Numbered from the stretch's first letter, positions 1 through 9,730 are shown. The stretch is 64,000 bases of DNA from an uncultured Lachnospiraceae bacterium (GCA_910579805.1 CAJTWM010000018.1:7707-71706); one strand, 5' to 3'. Notes: generated from the letters alone by a model not told the origin. Made by a program: numbers and translations.

Positions 1-36
1 AAAAAATGGCGTTTTATAAAAAAAGGAGGTAGCAGG

Positions 37-612
37 ATGGCGATCAAAGACAATTTTGTTGGATTACCGTTAGGGCTGTTAGTATCCCAGCCGATCATCG
101 AGGTGGCGAAGGGGCAGGCGGAACTTTGCAATGTTTATCTGGACCAATTGTTCAGACTGGCCTTTAAGACCATGCCGGATACAAGCAAAGATGAAGCGGT
201 TGAAGCGAGGATCGTGAAATTTAAGATTAACCGGATGATAGTGGACGCCAATACAGGCGAGACAAAGCCGGTCGCAGTAGAGGTGGAAGCGCCTTTGCTG
301 TCCCTTGTTCCGGTACCCGCATTTACGATGGATGAAGCCACGGTAAAATTTACGATGGAGGTCAAGGAATCTACCGTTGACAAAATCACGGTCGGCACAG
401 AGAATACATTCTCGGAAAATTTTGGCATATGGGGATTCAGCAGCTCGATATCGGGCAAAGTGACTACCAGTATAGAGAATACGCGTACATCCGATAAATC
501 TGCAAAATACGAAATATATGCAAGGGCGGCGCAGCAGCCTGCTGCGGAAGGAATGGCAAAGCTGACCAGTCTTTTTGCTTCTGTCATTGAACCTATTACG
601 GTCGGAAAATAA
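37..612 (+). CDS. DUF2589 domain-containing protein
   Basis: A 191-residue protein of unknown function. The N-terminal segment with LPLGLLVSQP, followed by an alanine- and leucine-rich helix ending near residue 45, matches my memory of the DUF2589 family. The centre (about 60-130) is rich in valine, threonine and charged residues, as expected of a beta domain. No signal peptide, membrane helix or catalytic motif is visible, so it is probably cytosolic. The start is supported by an AAAGGAGG ribosome binding site just upstream. The next gene begins 35 bases downstream on the same strand and is likely cotranscribed. The upstream context is outside the window. The family call is fairly safe; no function is known to me. 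Confidence 0.75.
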   Translation: MAIKDNFVGLPLGLLVSQPIIEVAKGQAELCNVYLDQLFRLAFKTMPDTSKDEAVEARIVKFKINRMIVDANTGETKPVAVEVEAPLLSLVPVPAFTMDEATVKFTMEVKESTVDKITVGTENTFSENFGIWGFSSSISGKVTTSIENTRTSDKSAKYEIYARAAQQPAAEGMAKLTSLFASVIEPITVGK

Positions 613-647
613 AAGGATGCGTATGGTGAGGAAGGAGTCAAGGGGCA

Positions 648-977
648 ATGATAATCGGAAATCATGACTATACTTTTGCAGAAGTGAATTATGGCGGCCT
701 TAATAGAGGCGTGATGATCGTGATCAACCATATTGGCGCAAATAATAATACGGAGAATTACCGGTTGGGCCGCGATTATAATCCGCATGACTTAGACCCC
801 AACTGGTATTTGAGACAGGGACACTATAGGGTGTTTTATAGGGAATTAGGTACTGCGGCGGCACGAAAACTGGAGAACGGGCAGCAGGATTGGGATCATC
901 ATATTAACTGGCCTCGCGCAATTCATGCCCGGATCAATGGAATAGGGTATCATGCAATACGTCAGGATTTGTATTAA
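648..977 (+). CDS. Hypothetical protein, partner of the DUF2589 gene
   Basis: A 109-residue soluble protein I do not recognise. It is rich in asparagine, histidine, tyrosine and arginine, with aromatic and histidine clusters (for example WDHHINWP near residue 82). It has no signal peptide or membrane segment. A GGAAGGAG ribosome binding site precedes the ATG, which supports a real gene. It follows the DUF2589 gene by 35 bases in the same direction, so the two probably form an operon and may act together. Transcription may end at the large hairpin at 1014-1060, although that hairpin lacks a T-tract on this strand. Confidence 0.6.
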   Translation: MIIGNHDYTFAEVNYGGLNRGVMIVINHIGANNNTENYRLGRDYNPHDLDPNWYLRQGHYRVFYRELGTAAARKLENGQQDWDHHINWPRAIHARINGIGYHAIRQDLY

Positions 978-1013
978 AGAGACCGATGAACAGAATCAGG
1001 ATTAAGATTTAAA

Positions 1014-1060
1014 AACGTACCGCCGCCGGAACATGGTTCATGTTCCGGCGGCGGTACGTT
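1014..1060. other. Perfect 22-bp inverted repeat (large hairpin)
   Basis: Arms at 1014-1035 and 1039-1060 are perfectly complementary around a 3-base loop, GTT. The stem is very GC-rich in the middle (CCGCCGCCGG). On the + strand no T-tract follows; on the minus strand the stem is followed by TTTTT. It therefore looks like an intrinsic terminator for leftward transcription, although both flanking genes point right. It could also be a mobile palindromic repeat or a strong RNA-stabilising hairpin. Confidence 0.85.
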
Positions 1061-1102
1061 GGGGAAAATTTGATTCCTGTAGGTTGGGGAAAATTTGATT
1101 CC
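1058..1102. repeat. Two direct copies of a 20-bp sequence
   Basis: The 20-base string GTTGGGGAAAATTTGATTCC occurs at 1058-1077 and again at 1083-1102, a 25-base period with a 5-base spacer. The first copy begins inside the right arm of the large hairpin and the second ends just before the candidate promoter of the downstream ATPase gene. It may be a duplication footprint or a pair of protein-binding sites. Confidence 0.85.
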
Positions 1103-1106
1103 GTAC

Positions 1107-1136
1107 TTGACATATTTGCCGAAATCATGATATTTA
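1107..1136 (+). promoter_or_regulatory. Candidate vegetative promoter for the ATPase gene
   Basis: A perfect -35 box TTGACA (1107-1112) is followed after 18 bases by TATTTA (1131-1136). It lies about 70 bases upstream of the ATPase start. The -10 box is imperfect. Confidence 0.45.
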
Positions 1137-1205
1137 AAATGGTGTATGAAACAAGGCGTTTATTGATATAAGAGCGTCTATTCTAAAGCAAATGGGGGAC
1201 AAGCA

Positions 1206-2903
1206 ATGAAAACAGCAGAAGAACTTCGCACAAAACTGCGTGCTATCGATCACAGGGGGTATCCGGCATATAAAGAGTTAAAAGGAGAATATGATTTTAG
1301 GGAATATATTCTTTCCATTGACCATGTACAGGGAGATCCGTTTGCGGCGCCGTCCAGACTGTCCGTCCGCGTATCGAAAGCAAAGGCGGGATTTCCGGCT
1401 GAATATTATGAAGAAACAGAGAAACGGATCACTTTACAGGATCATCTGACCAGATTGTTTGCAAGGCAGATAGGAGGCGGCAGTTTTCAGGCGAAAGGCT
1501 CCGGGAAGAGTGGGTTATTGTCGGTTTCCAGATGCGGTCAGGAGGTGTTGGAGCGTACTGCGTGCAGGGTAGACGGCGGGCTTGTTATTATGAGATTTGA
1601 GGCGGGATTCCCGGCAAACGGGCGTTCCATCAATGCGGGCGAGCTGGAAAAAATGCTTTTTTCTATTTTGCCGGAGTGCGTAAAGAAAAGTCTTTACTTT
1701 GAAAGGATCAATAAAGAGGCGTTAAAAGAAGCGGTCATGCTCTGCGAAGACCAGCAGTTTATCAGGGACGGACTGGCTAAGCAGGGGCTTTGCGCTTTTA
1801 TAGCGGACGGAGCCGTTTTACCGAGACAGAGCGGCGTTTCGGATAAGCCGTTAAAAGACGCGGTAAAATTCCGGTCGCCGGAGTCCATGCAGGTGTCTTT
1901 TTTGCTTCCCAATCGGGGAAAGATCACAGGAATGGGAATCCGAAAAGGGATAACGCTTTTCGTAGGCGGCGGTTATCACGGAAAATCCACGGTATTGCAG
2001 GCGTTGCAGAATGGGGTATATAATCATATTGCGGGCGACGGCAGGGAGTTTGTGATTACGGACGAGAGTGCGGTAAAGCTTCGGGCGGAGGACGGCAGGA
2101 GCGTTTCCGATGTGGATATTTCGCCTTTTATCGCTCATTTGCCCAGCGGAAAGGATACGGGGCATTTTTCTACGGAAGATGCCAGCGGGAGCACGTCGCA
2201 GGCAGCGGGGCTGATGGAAACGATAGAGAGCGGCAGCCGCCTGTTTTTGATCGACGAGGATACTTCGGCGACCAATTTTATGATCAGGGACAGGCTGATG
2301 CAGCAGGTGATCAGCCCTAAGGAAGAGCCGATCACGCCGTTTATTAACAGGGTAAACAGTTTGTATCAGGATCTGGGGATTTCCACAGTTCTTGTGGCGG
2401 GCAGCAGCGGTTCTTATTTTCATGTGGCGGACAGTATTGTGCAGATGAAGGAATATGTACCGATAGACATTACGGAGAAAGCCAAAGAGGCTGCCCGGAA
2501 TTTTGCAGTGTTTGATACCGTAAAAGAGGCGTTTCCCGATTATATAAAGGAGCGCAGGCCCAAGCCGGACATGGCGCTGAAAAAAGAAGAGCGTCTGAAA
2601 ATAAAAGCGATGGGGAAAAACGAGCTGTCGATCGCCAAAAACACCGTGGAATTGAGATATTTGGAGCAGCTTAACGACGAGGAACAGACAATGGCGCTGG
2701 GATTTATCTTAAAGCAGTTAGAATGTGAACTTTTCGACGGTAAAAAGACGTTGACACAGGCAGTGGATATGCTGGAGGGCAGACTTAGCAAAAGCGGAAT
2801 GGAAAGTCTGTTTGGAAAAGGGGAGGTCAGCGCGTCTTTGGCGCGTCCGAGGCGGCAGGAAATATTCGCCTGCGTGAACCGGTATCGTAAGTTATATTTT
2901 TAG
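1206..2903 (+). CDS. Predicted ATPase of the ABC class (COG3044 type)
   Basis: A 565-residue protein resembling the 'predicted ATPase of the ABC class' family (Pfam ABC_ATPase, COG3044). The N-terminal 240 residues are a family-specific region beginning with a motif around RGYPAYKELKG. A Walker A loop GGGYHGKST lies near residues 254-262, followed by a Walker-B-like region LFLIDEDTSATNFM near residues 350-363. The last 100 residues are charged and helical. No membrane segment is seen, so it is not part of a transporter. The role of the family is unknown to me. The gene appears monocistronic, with a candidate promoter at 1107 and a terminator at 2971. Confidence 0.8.
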   Translation: MKTAEELRTKLRAIDHRGYPAYKELKGEYDFREYILSIDHVQGDPFAAPSRLSVRVSKAKAGFPAEYYEETEKRITLQDHLTRLFARQIGGGSFQAKGSGKSGLLSVSRCGQEVLERTACRVDGGLVIMRFEAGFPANGRSINAGELEKMLFSILPECVKKSLYFERINKEALKEAVMLCEDQQFIRDGLAKQGLCAFIADGAVLPRQSGVSDKPLKDAVKFRSPESMQVSFLLPNRGKITGMGIRKGITLFVGGGYHGKSTVLQALQNGVYNHIAGDGREFVITDESAVKLRAEDGRSVSDVDISPFIAHLPSGKDTGHFSTEDASGSTSQAAGLMETIESGSRLFLIDEDTSATNFMIRDRLMQQVISPKEEPITPFINRVNSLYQDLGISTVLVAGSSGSYFHVADSIVQMKEYVPIDITEKAKEAARNFAVFDTVKEAFPDYIKERRPKPDMALKKEERLKIKAMGKNELSIAKNTVELRYLEQLNDEEQTMALGFILKQLECELFDGKKTLTQAVDMLEGRLSKSGMESLFGKGEVSASLARPRRQEIFACVNRYRKLYF

Positions 2904-2970
2904 AAAGCAATTTTCAAACACACTCTAGTGTTTTGCGGACTGTTAACGCGCTGGAAAAGATGGGAGAATA

Positions 2971-3018
2971 AAAAAGATTAAAGTTTAGAAAAATTAGTCT
3001 AAATTTTAATCTTTTTAT
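2971..3018 (+). terminator. Intrinsic terminator after the ATPase gene
   Basis: Arms 2971-2989 (starting AAAAAGATTAAAG) and 2998-3016 pair over 19 bases with a single G-T wobble around an 8-base loop. The stem is flanked by A-rich and T-rich tracts, so it could work in both directions. Confidence 0.75.
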
Positions 3019-3089
3019 TTTGCAAAAGAATAAAGAATGACAAACAATTTTGATATATATTTTTTCAAAAAAAATAAAAATTAAAAGTA

Positions 3090-3117
3090 TTTACAGAAAA
3101 AATATGATAAATATAAA
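3090..3117 (+). promoter_or_regulatory. Candidate promoter of the GH26 gene
   Basis: TTTACA (3090-3095) and TATAAA (3112-3117) are separated by 16 bases within an AT-rich stretch, so chance matches are possible. It would give a leader of about 170 bases. Confidence 0.35.
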
Positions 3118-3294
3118 AGAAAATGAAAAACAAAACCGTAGTTTAGCTAAAAATAAATAAAAATTTGTGATATATCAACAATTTATTTAATTGAAAATTG
3201 GCTAAAAGTTCACTTTCTACAAATGTTTTTTTGTGATATGCTACTTTCAAGAAAATTATTAACGTTTTCAAAAGATAGGAAGGGAGTAAGCAGT

Positions 3295-6200
3295 ATGGTA
3301 TTTGGGAGAGTGAAAAAGATACTGAGGAAGAGCATTACGATATTGATGGCGTCAGCTATGATAGTAACCTCCGTGCCTCAGGCATCTATTTCGGCAGCGG
3401 CGGCTGAAACGCAGGAACTGCAGACTGCGGAGACAGCGTCAGAAACGGAAAAAGAGGAAACGGGAACACCGGAAGAAGTTAGCGGAGACGGTACGGAGCA
3501 GATTACGGAAACGCAAGAAAGCGGCGCCGTACAAGGCGGGACGGAAGAAGGAGGGAACGAAGCCGACAAAAAGGAAGAGACGACAGAGGACGCCGGACAG
3601 GAAGACGAAAGCGAAGGAGGCTCTGAAGAGCAGACAACGGAAGAAGTCTCTGAAGGCGAAACCGTAGAAAACACGGAAGCGGAAGAAGAAACGCCGGAAC
3701 CTGCGCTGGACGGCGAAGAGGGTACGGCTGCCGCTAATATGGCGCTGCGCTTTGAAGTGAAAGCAGCCGCCGGAGAGTGGGTAGATTCGATACAGACTGA
3801 CATAACAGGGTTTTCGGAAGTTACAAACTTAAACAGGGATTATACGGTCAGCTATGATCTCTATATTCCGAAGACGGCGGATTTTACAGGAAATTATTAT
3901 GTGAAGCCGGTCACAAAATTAAACGGTACTGTGGATGGCGAAGCGGCAAGCTGGCAATGGACAGACGGTGAAGGCGGAGTAAATGTGGGAAAAAGTGATT
4001 TTCAGGAGGATGCGGAAAATCCGGATCTGCTGAAATACACTTTTTCAGGGAAATTAGGAGAGGCATCAGAGGCTTATCAGGGAATCGATGCGGTCGTAGT
4101 AGCGGCAGGAACAAGCGACTGTACTTATGACGGCGTAATTTTTGTGGATAATGTAAAGGTTTCGGATGCGGACGGAAAAGAACTGGCGGCACAGGACTTT
4201 ACCGGATATAGCGGCGCAGTGGAATTGGGGAATATGGACGGCGTAGGCGGCGGTGAAGGCGACGACGGCCCCGGTCAGGAACAGACCAAGGTTATTTATG
4301 AACAAAATTTTGACGCCATCACGGATCTGACTGAGCTTGGATCAGGGGATCTGGGGACAAATTCCGATAATACCAAACCTGAACTGGCAGAGATTGCATC
4401 GGGAAATAAAGCGTTGAAATATACGACTGACTTGTCAAACAGCGAGGGGTGGACGACGGTCTTCCAACCGGAGTTTCAGCTGGCGGGAGGATACACCGAG
4501 AAGATCACGGATAAAGCGAACATGAGTTTTGACGTATATATTCCCGCTGAGAAAGCGGATAGCAATATCAAAACCATGAAGGCGCAGGCGGTAGTAAAAT
4601 GTGGTGCGGACTGGGCATGGACAACGCAGCAGACATGGCTTTCTTATACAGAGACAGACTTTCAGGACGCCGAAGAGGCGCCCGGCTATAAAAAAGTCCA
4701 TGTATCCATCGATTTGGATGATTTTAAAGATACGGAGGGAAATAACAAAACCATTGCGGATATCATCCCTCTTTATGCGGTGATCCCTTGTTTTGCGGGA
4801 GACACCAGCGCATATGAAGGCGATATTTATTTGGACAATCTGGTGGTAACGGCATATAACAAAAGTTCGGAAGAACCGCCTGTCATTGTGGACGAGGATG
4901 TGACGCTGTCTTTGGAGGCTTCGGCATGGTCAGCGGATCTTGAAGAAGAGGACTGGTTATATTCAGGCAGTAAAGCCGTAGGCAATATTACAGCCGGAGA
5001 GCAGACGATGCTGTCCTTGTCCGTAGATTATACGGGTAATGCAGGAGAAGGATGGAGCGAGGCAAAATTCGGCTATACACATCCGGAGGAAGTAAGCTCC
5101 ATGAACGGTTATAATACTTTGAAAGCAGATCTGTATTACAAACCGTCCAATAAGACCAAGGGAAATTTTGCAGTCAAAGTATTTTGCGGCAGCCTTGGCA
5201 TCGATAAAAATGTAACGGTAGCGGAAGGAACGCCGGTAGAAGGGATTCCGGATCTGGAAGGCTATTATAAGACAGAGGTGGAAATTAGTTTTAAGACAAA
5301 GGACGCGGCTTTCCGTACCCTTACGCTTGGAATTGTAGGGCAGAATACGGATTATAAAGGCGATATTCTTTTGGACCATATGAGATTTACGCAGGTGATT
5401 GCGGAAGATATTTATGTTGATTCTACTGTGAAAGTGAAAAAGGGAGACGGAATCGTGGTGTCGGAAGATGGCAGGAGCCTGACTACGGCGAGCAAAAATA
5501 CGGTGGCAATTCCGACGGAGGTATCATTAGTAGATGCGGAAGCGATCGAAGCGACGAAGAATTTATACGCTTATTTAGAAGCGGTAGGAAAATCGGACAG
5601 CGTTATTTTCGGACATCAAAATGACACCCATCATAAAGCGGGAAGTAAAGAGGACGGTTTCTCTAATTCGGATACGAAAGACGTAACAGGTTCGATTGCG
5701 GGCGTAGTCGGTATCGATACGCTTTCCCTTACCGGAAATGAAGCGTCTGATTGGGATACGCCTTATGAGGAAAGAATCAATAAAGTTGTGCAGATCACGA
5801 AAGAAGCGGCCGCGGAGGGCGCGATCGTTACCTTGTCGGCGCATATGCCGAACTTTGCGCTGATCGACGAAAAGGTAAAGAAGTTTGAAGAAAACGGAAA
5901 AACAGGAGATAAGCAGGAAACATTAGGATACTGGGAGACTGACGGTAAAAAGATTTATAATTTCTCGGGATATACGCCGGGTGAATTGTCAGGAAACGTA
6001 GTAGAAAGAATTATGCCCGGACAGGATCTGAACTATCTTTACACGGCATATCTGGATATGGTCGCGGATTATGCAAAAGCGGTGGAAGGCGACGGGATCA
6101 CGATTTTGTTCCGCCCTCTTCACGAGAATACGGGCAGTTGGTTCTGGTGGGGCGCAGCGTTCTGCGACGAGACGGCTTATATTAATTTATACCGTTATAC

Positions 6201-9200
6201 GGTAGACTACTTGAAAGAAACGAAAGACGTACATAATCTTCTCTATGTATACGGGCCGGGAAGCGAAGCCGAAAGCGCAGCGGATTATGCGGTCAGGTAT
6301 CCGGGAGACGCTTATGTGGATATGATCGGCTACGATCTTTATCACAGCACGCCCACGCAGGAGAATGAAGCGGCTTATCTTGCAAACGTGAAAAAGCAAA
6401 ATTCGATCCTGCGCGAGTTTGCGGCGGAGCATCATAAGCTTTATGCGATCACGGAAACGGGCGTTGCCAACGGTAAAATTGCATTACTGCCTTCAGGCAA
6501 TGAAGTACAGGATTGGTATATGAAGCTGTTAGAGGCAGTGAGCGAGGATAAGACGGCAGGCGGCGTAAACGGCGGCGTATGTTATCTGCTTGTCTGGGCG
6601 AATTTCAGTGAGTCGGACGGTTTCTATCTGCCGTTTGTATTGGAGAAAAAAGAAGACGGCGTCCTTTACGGACATGAAACGTTAGACGATTTTATCAATT
6701 TCTATAATGACGGCCGAAGCGTATTTGCAACGGATATGAACAACGGTTTTACAAAGATACAGGGCGTAACGAATACTACGAAACCGGATCGGGCGGCAGG
6801 ATATATCATAGCGCCGAAAGCAGGGGAAAGAATCCTTGCGGAAACAACGATTCAGGCAAGAATTACAGGCGTTTCCGAAACGGCGGATGTACGTTTCGAA
6901 TTGACGAGCGAGAATGACGCGGATCTTAAGGTAACGCTGAAAGCGGCATACAATCAGGCTACTTCCTATTGGGAGGCGGCACTGGGAAAAGAAGATCTGG
7001 AAAAACTCGGCGCAGCGCTCGGTTCAATCACGCTTTTGGTAAATGAAGTAGAGACGGCAAAGACAAATGTGTTGTTCAATATGCCGGAAAAAGAGAGTAA
7101 TCCTTTAGTACCGGATGATTTTGAAGACTATGGCGGCAGCAATAAACTGCTTCGGAGCGCGTGGGCAGGGAATAAAGAGACTTCGAGCAGCATCGGACTC
7201 AATCTGACCAAGGAAAAAGACAAGGTATTCGGCGGCAGCTACGGTCTGGAGATGGATATTACGCTTGCGGCATCTACCGCATGGGCAGGCGCGACCAAGA
7301 ATATGGATCAGGCCGATTGGAGCAGCGTCAATGCGCTGGAGTTTTATACGATACCGGAGAAAAACGGACAAAAGGTCGTAGTACAGGTTACAAGCGGCGG
7401 TGAAGTATTTGAAGTTTATATGCAGGAATATCCGGCTTATGTAGAAGCGGCGAAAAAAGATATGCCGGTAAAAGTTACAGTTCCATTCTCCTGTTTTGTA
7501 GGAAGAGATGACCCGAAAGCCGTTTTTAAGGCGAATGCAATAGACAGCATCGGTTTATGGTGTAATGCGGTTGCAGTGGAAGGAGTCGAGTTCCCTCTTC
7601 ATACCGTACTGTACTATGACGAGATCAAAGCGGTAACTACGGATCAAACGCAAGTCAGTGTAGAAGAATATACCGGACCTGAAAATCCGGACAATCCGGA
7701 TAACCCCGACAAGCCCGATAAGCCGGATAACCCGGATGATCCCGGAAAAAGAGAAGGAATCTGGATCGAGGAGATCGAGGCACAGACTTATACAGGAAAA
7801 GCGGTCAAACCGGAGGTCATTGTATATGACAGCGGAAAACAGCTTGTAAAAAATAAAGATTACACGGTAAGTTATAGAGATAATACGAATGCCGGAGAAG
7901 CCAAGGTCATTGTGAAAGGAAAAGGAAATTATGGAGAACAGCTTGAGAAGGCCTTTACGATCCTTCCGAAAAACCTTGGAGAAGTGACCGTATCAGTACC
8001 GGAAGCGGTTGCTTATAAGAACAGTGAACAGACTATAAAAGTTACGGTAAAAGACGGCAAAAGAACATTGAAACTGAATAAGGATTATGAATTGCGTTTC
8101 CGTGCGGAAACCATTGGAAACGATACGGATGAAGGAAACGGTGCGGAAGGTACAAAAGTAGATAAGATCCGTGCAAAGGAGGAAGGCGTTTATACCGTTA
8201 AAATCGTAGCGGGCAGCAGCGGAAACTATACAGGAGAAACATCCGTATCCTTTATGATCACGACAAAGACGCTTTTAACAAAAGCAAAGGTCATCCTGCC
8301 TTCCAACAGTTTGGAATATGCGGACGGAAAAGAGGTTGTCTTTGATCCTGAACAGATAAAGGTAAAAGTAGGCAGTAAAGAGATTGCCCGTGTTTCAGAG
8401 GACGGAAAGATTAATTATGAGATTTCTTATGAGAACAATGTTAACGTAGGAAAAGAAGCGTATGTTGTGATCAGGGCAGGCGCGGACAGCGAGTATGCAG
8501 GAAGCGTAAAGAAGAAGTTTGCAGTAACGGGAGAGGCTTTTAACGCTAAGACGGTGATGATAGAATCTTTCCGGACGAAGGCGGATTATAACGGCCAAAA
8601 GATTCTTCAGGATTCCATGGTTCTTTATAACAAAGCGAAATTTGAAGCTGCCGGAACGGATGCGGAAAAACAGGCCGCTAAACTGACGGAGGGCGTAGAT
8701 TATGAGCTTTCCTATAAGAATAATGAAAAGGCAGGAAAAGCGACGCTGACTATCACCGGAATGGGAAGATACGCCGGAAAGATCACAAAGGCTTATACGA
8801 TCACAAAGGTGACTTTGACGGCAGACATGGTAGAAAATAAGGCCGTTACCGTAAAACACAGCAAAGACGGCGCGAAGCCGGATGTGAAGATCACTTATAA
8901 CGGTATGGTATTGGTGAACGGAAAAGATTACACGCTTTCTTATACTAACAATAAAAACATCACTACGGCTGATAAAAAAGCATATATCACGGTAAACGGC
9001 AAGGGAAATTATGCAGGAAAACTGGATAAGATCGTAGAAATGACGATCGAGCCTAAGTCTTTACGGAGCGGGGACATTACCGTCGTAGTGCCGGATATGA
9101 AATATAAGGCGGGTATACAAGAGTATAAACCGGTACCGGTGGTATATGACAACGGAAAGAAGCTGAAAAAGGGAACGGATTATCAGGTTACCTATGTGAA

Positions 9201-9684
9201 GAATACAAAAGAAGACGTGGGAGTGATCGGCGGCGAAGGCAATCCGGCGGAGTACGAGGCCACCGTGATCATTACGGCGGTAGAGGGTAAGAACTATTAT
9301 GTGGAAGAAGGCGCGGACGAAACCGAAAAGGCAGAGAACAATACGAGAAGAGCCGCTTTCCGCATTACCGCTAAGATGATCAAGGACGCGAAAGTGGAAG
9401 TGATCAATAAGCAGAGTTTTCAGATACAGGGAGTAGTACCTAAAAAAACGGACCTTAAAGTAACTTTCGGAAAAGATAAAGAGATCGTAACAAACGAAGA
9501 GTATGATATTGTTTCCTGTACGAAGAACGAGAAAAAGGGAACGGCAGTCATGGTCATTCAGGGAAAAGGACAGTACGGCGGTACAAAGACTGTAAAATTT
9601 GCGATCGGCGCCAGAGGAATGGAGACATTTAAAGAAAAAATGAAAGAAGCGGCCGAATCCATGACAAAGGCGTTGGGATTTTAA
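3295..9684 (+). CDS. Large secreted GH26 beta-mannanase-like enzyme with binding modules
   Basis: A 2129-residue exported protein. I chose the ATG at 3295 because AGGAAGGGAG lies just upstream and a signal peptide (basic KKILRK, then a hydrophobic stretch ending near AAAA) starts directly after it; an upstream ATG at 3223 is less likely. Order: signal peptide, acidic low-complexity linker (about 35-155), three beta-rich modules resembling mannan-binding CBMs (about 160-306, 332-523, 536-704), GH26 barrel (about 745-1147), an Ig-like domain, another CBM-like module (about 1273-1445), a PDNPDKPD linker and about seven Ig-like repeats (YTGKAVKPEV type) to the end. In the barrel, Glu944 of RPLHENTG is the expected acid/base and Glu1054 of ITETG the nucleophile. 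No LPXTG anchor is seen. It probably cleaves mannan outside the cell; the exact substrate is inference. Confidence 0.85.
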   Translation: MVFGRVKKILRKSITILMASAMIVTSVPQASISAAAAETQELQTAETASETEKEETGTPEEVSGDGTEQITETQESGAVQGGTEEGGNEADKKEETTEDAGQEDESEGGSEEQTTEEVSEGETVENTEAEEETPEPALDGEEGTAAANMALRFEVKAAAGEWVDSIQTDITGFSEVTNLNRDYTVSYDLYIPKTADFTGNYYVKPVTKLNGTVDGEAASWQWTDGEGGVNVGKSDFQEDAENPDLLKYTFSGKLGEASEAYQGIDAVVVAAGTSDCTYDGVIFVDNVKVSDADGKELAAQDFTGYSGAVELGNMDGVGGGEGDDGPGQEQTKVIYEQNFDAITDLTELGSGDLGTNSDNTKPELAEIASGNKALKYTTDLSNSEGWTTVFQPEFQLAGGYTEKITDKANMSFDVYIPAEKADSNIKTMKAQAVVKCGADWAWTTQQTWLSYTETDFQDAEEAPGYKKVHVSIDLDDFKDTEGNNKTIADIIPLYAVIPCFAGDTSAYEGDIYLDNLVVTAYNKSSEEPPVIVDEDVTLSLEASAWSADLEEEDWLYSGSKAVGNITAGEQTMLSLSVDYTGNAGEGWSEAKFGYTHPEEVSSMNGYNTLKADLYYKPSNKTKGNFAVKVFCGSLGIDKNVTVAEGTPVEGIPDLEGYYKTEVEISFKTKDAAFRTLTLGIVGQNTDYKGDILLDHMRFTQVIAEDIYVDSTVKVKKGDGIVVSEDGRSLTTASKNTVAIPTEVSLVDAEAIEATKNLYAYLEAVGKSDSVIFGHQNDTHHKAGSKEDGFSNSDTKDVTGSIAGVVGIDTLSLTGNEASDWDTPYEERINKVVQITKEAAAEGAIVTLSAHMPNFALIDEKVKKFEENGKTGDKQETLGYWETDGKKIYNFSGYTPGELSGNVVERIMPGQDLNYLYTAYLDMVADYAKAVEGDGITILFRPLHENTGSWFWWGAAFCDETAYINLYRYTVDYLKETKDVHNLLYVYGPGSEAESAADYAVRYPGDAYVDMIGYDLYHSTPTQENEAAYLANVKKQNSILREFAAEHHKLYAITETGVANGKIALLPSGNEVQDWYMKLLEAVSEDKTAGGVNGGVCYLLVWANFSESDGFYLPFVLEKKEDGVLYGHETLDDFINFYNDGRSVFATDMNNGFTKIQGVTNTTKPDRAAGYIIAPKAGERILAETTIQARITGVSETADVRFELTSENDADLKVTLKAAYNQATSYWEAALGKEDLEKLGAALGSITLLVNEVETAKTNVLFNMPEKESNPLVPDDFEDYGGSNKLLRSAWAGNKETSSSIGLNLTKEKDKVFGGSYGLEMDITLAASTAWAGATKNMDQADWSSVNALEFYTIPEKNGQKVVVQVTSGGEVFEVYMQEYPAYVEAAKKDMPVKVTVPFSCFVGRDDPKAVFKANAIDSIGLWCNAVAVEGVEFPLHTVLYYDEIKAVTTDQTQVSVEEYTGPENPDNPDNPDKPDKPDNPDDPGKREGIWIEEIEAQTYTGKAVKPEVIVYDSGKQLVKNKDYTVSYRDNTNAGEAKVIVKGKGNYGEQLEKAFTILPKNLGEVTVSVPEAVAYKNSEQTIKVTVKDGKRTLKLNKDYELRFRAETIGNDTDEGNGAEGTKVDKIRAKEEGVYTVKIVAGSSGNYTGETSVSFMITTKTLLTKAKVILPSNSLEYADGKEVVFDPEQIKVKVGSKEIARVSEDGKINYEISYENNVNVGKEAYVVIRAGADSEYAGSVKKKFAVTGEAFNAKTVMIESFRTKADYNGQKILQDSMVLYNKAKFEAAGTDAEKQAAKLTEGVDYELSYKNNEKAGKATLTITGMGRYAGKITKAYTITKVTLTADMVENKAVTVKHSKDGAKPDVKITYNGMVLVNGKDYTLSYTNNKNITTADKKAYITVNGKGNYAGKLDKIVEMTIEPKSLRSGDITVVVPDMKYKAGIQEYKPVPVVYDNGKKLKKGTDYQVTYVKNTKEDVGVIGGEGNPAEYEATVIITAVEGKNYYVEEGADETEKAENNTRRAAFRITAKMIKDAKVEVINKQSFQIQGVVPKKTDLKVTFGKDKEIVTNEEYDIVSCTKNEKKGTAVMVIQGKGQYGGTKTVKFAIGARGMETFKEKMKEAAESMTKALGF

Positions 9685-9693
9685 AAGAAAGAA

Positions 9694-9723
9694 TTGACAT
9701 TTCCTAAACCACGGCTATATAAT
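9694..9723 (+). promoter_or_regulatory. Promoter of the ileS T-box transcript
   Basis: Consensus TTGACA (9694-9699) and TATAAT (9718-9723) with an 18-base spacer lie immediately upstream of the T-box leader, starting 10 bases after the GH26 stop codon. Confidence 0.8.
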
Positions 9724-9730
9724 ATATAGC

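Larger units (their letters stand above)
2904..3294. other. AT-rich intergenic region before the GH26 gene
   Basis: These 391 bases hold a copy of the dispersed GTGTTTGAAAA repeat (2907-2928), a terminator (2971-3018), a candidate promoter (3090-3117) and then roughly 180 bases of very AT-rich untranslated leader. I see no coding sequence. The AT-rich leader contrasts with the neighbouring genes and could carry sugar-responsive control, but no operator stands out. Confidence 0.6.

Noticed and set aside
3378..3803. Minus-strand frame over the start of the GH26 gene
   Set aside because: Mirror image of an acidic low-complexity linker; serine-rich nonsense without a ribosome site.
7678..7750. 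Short tandem repeats in DNA, considered as CRISPR or microsatellite
   Set aside because: They encode the PDNPDKPD linker in frame within the GH26 gene.
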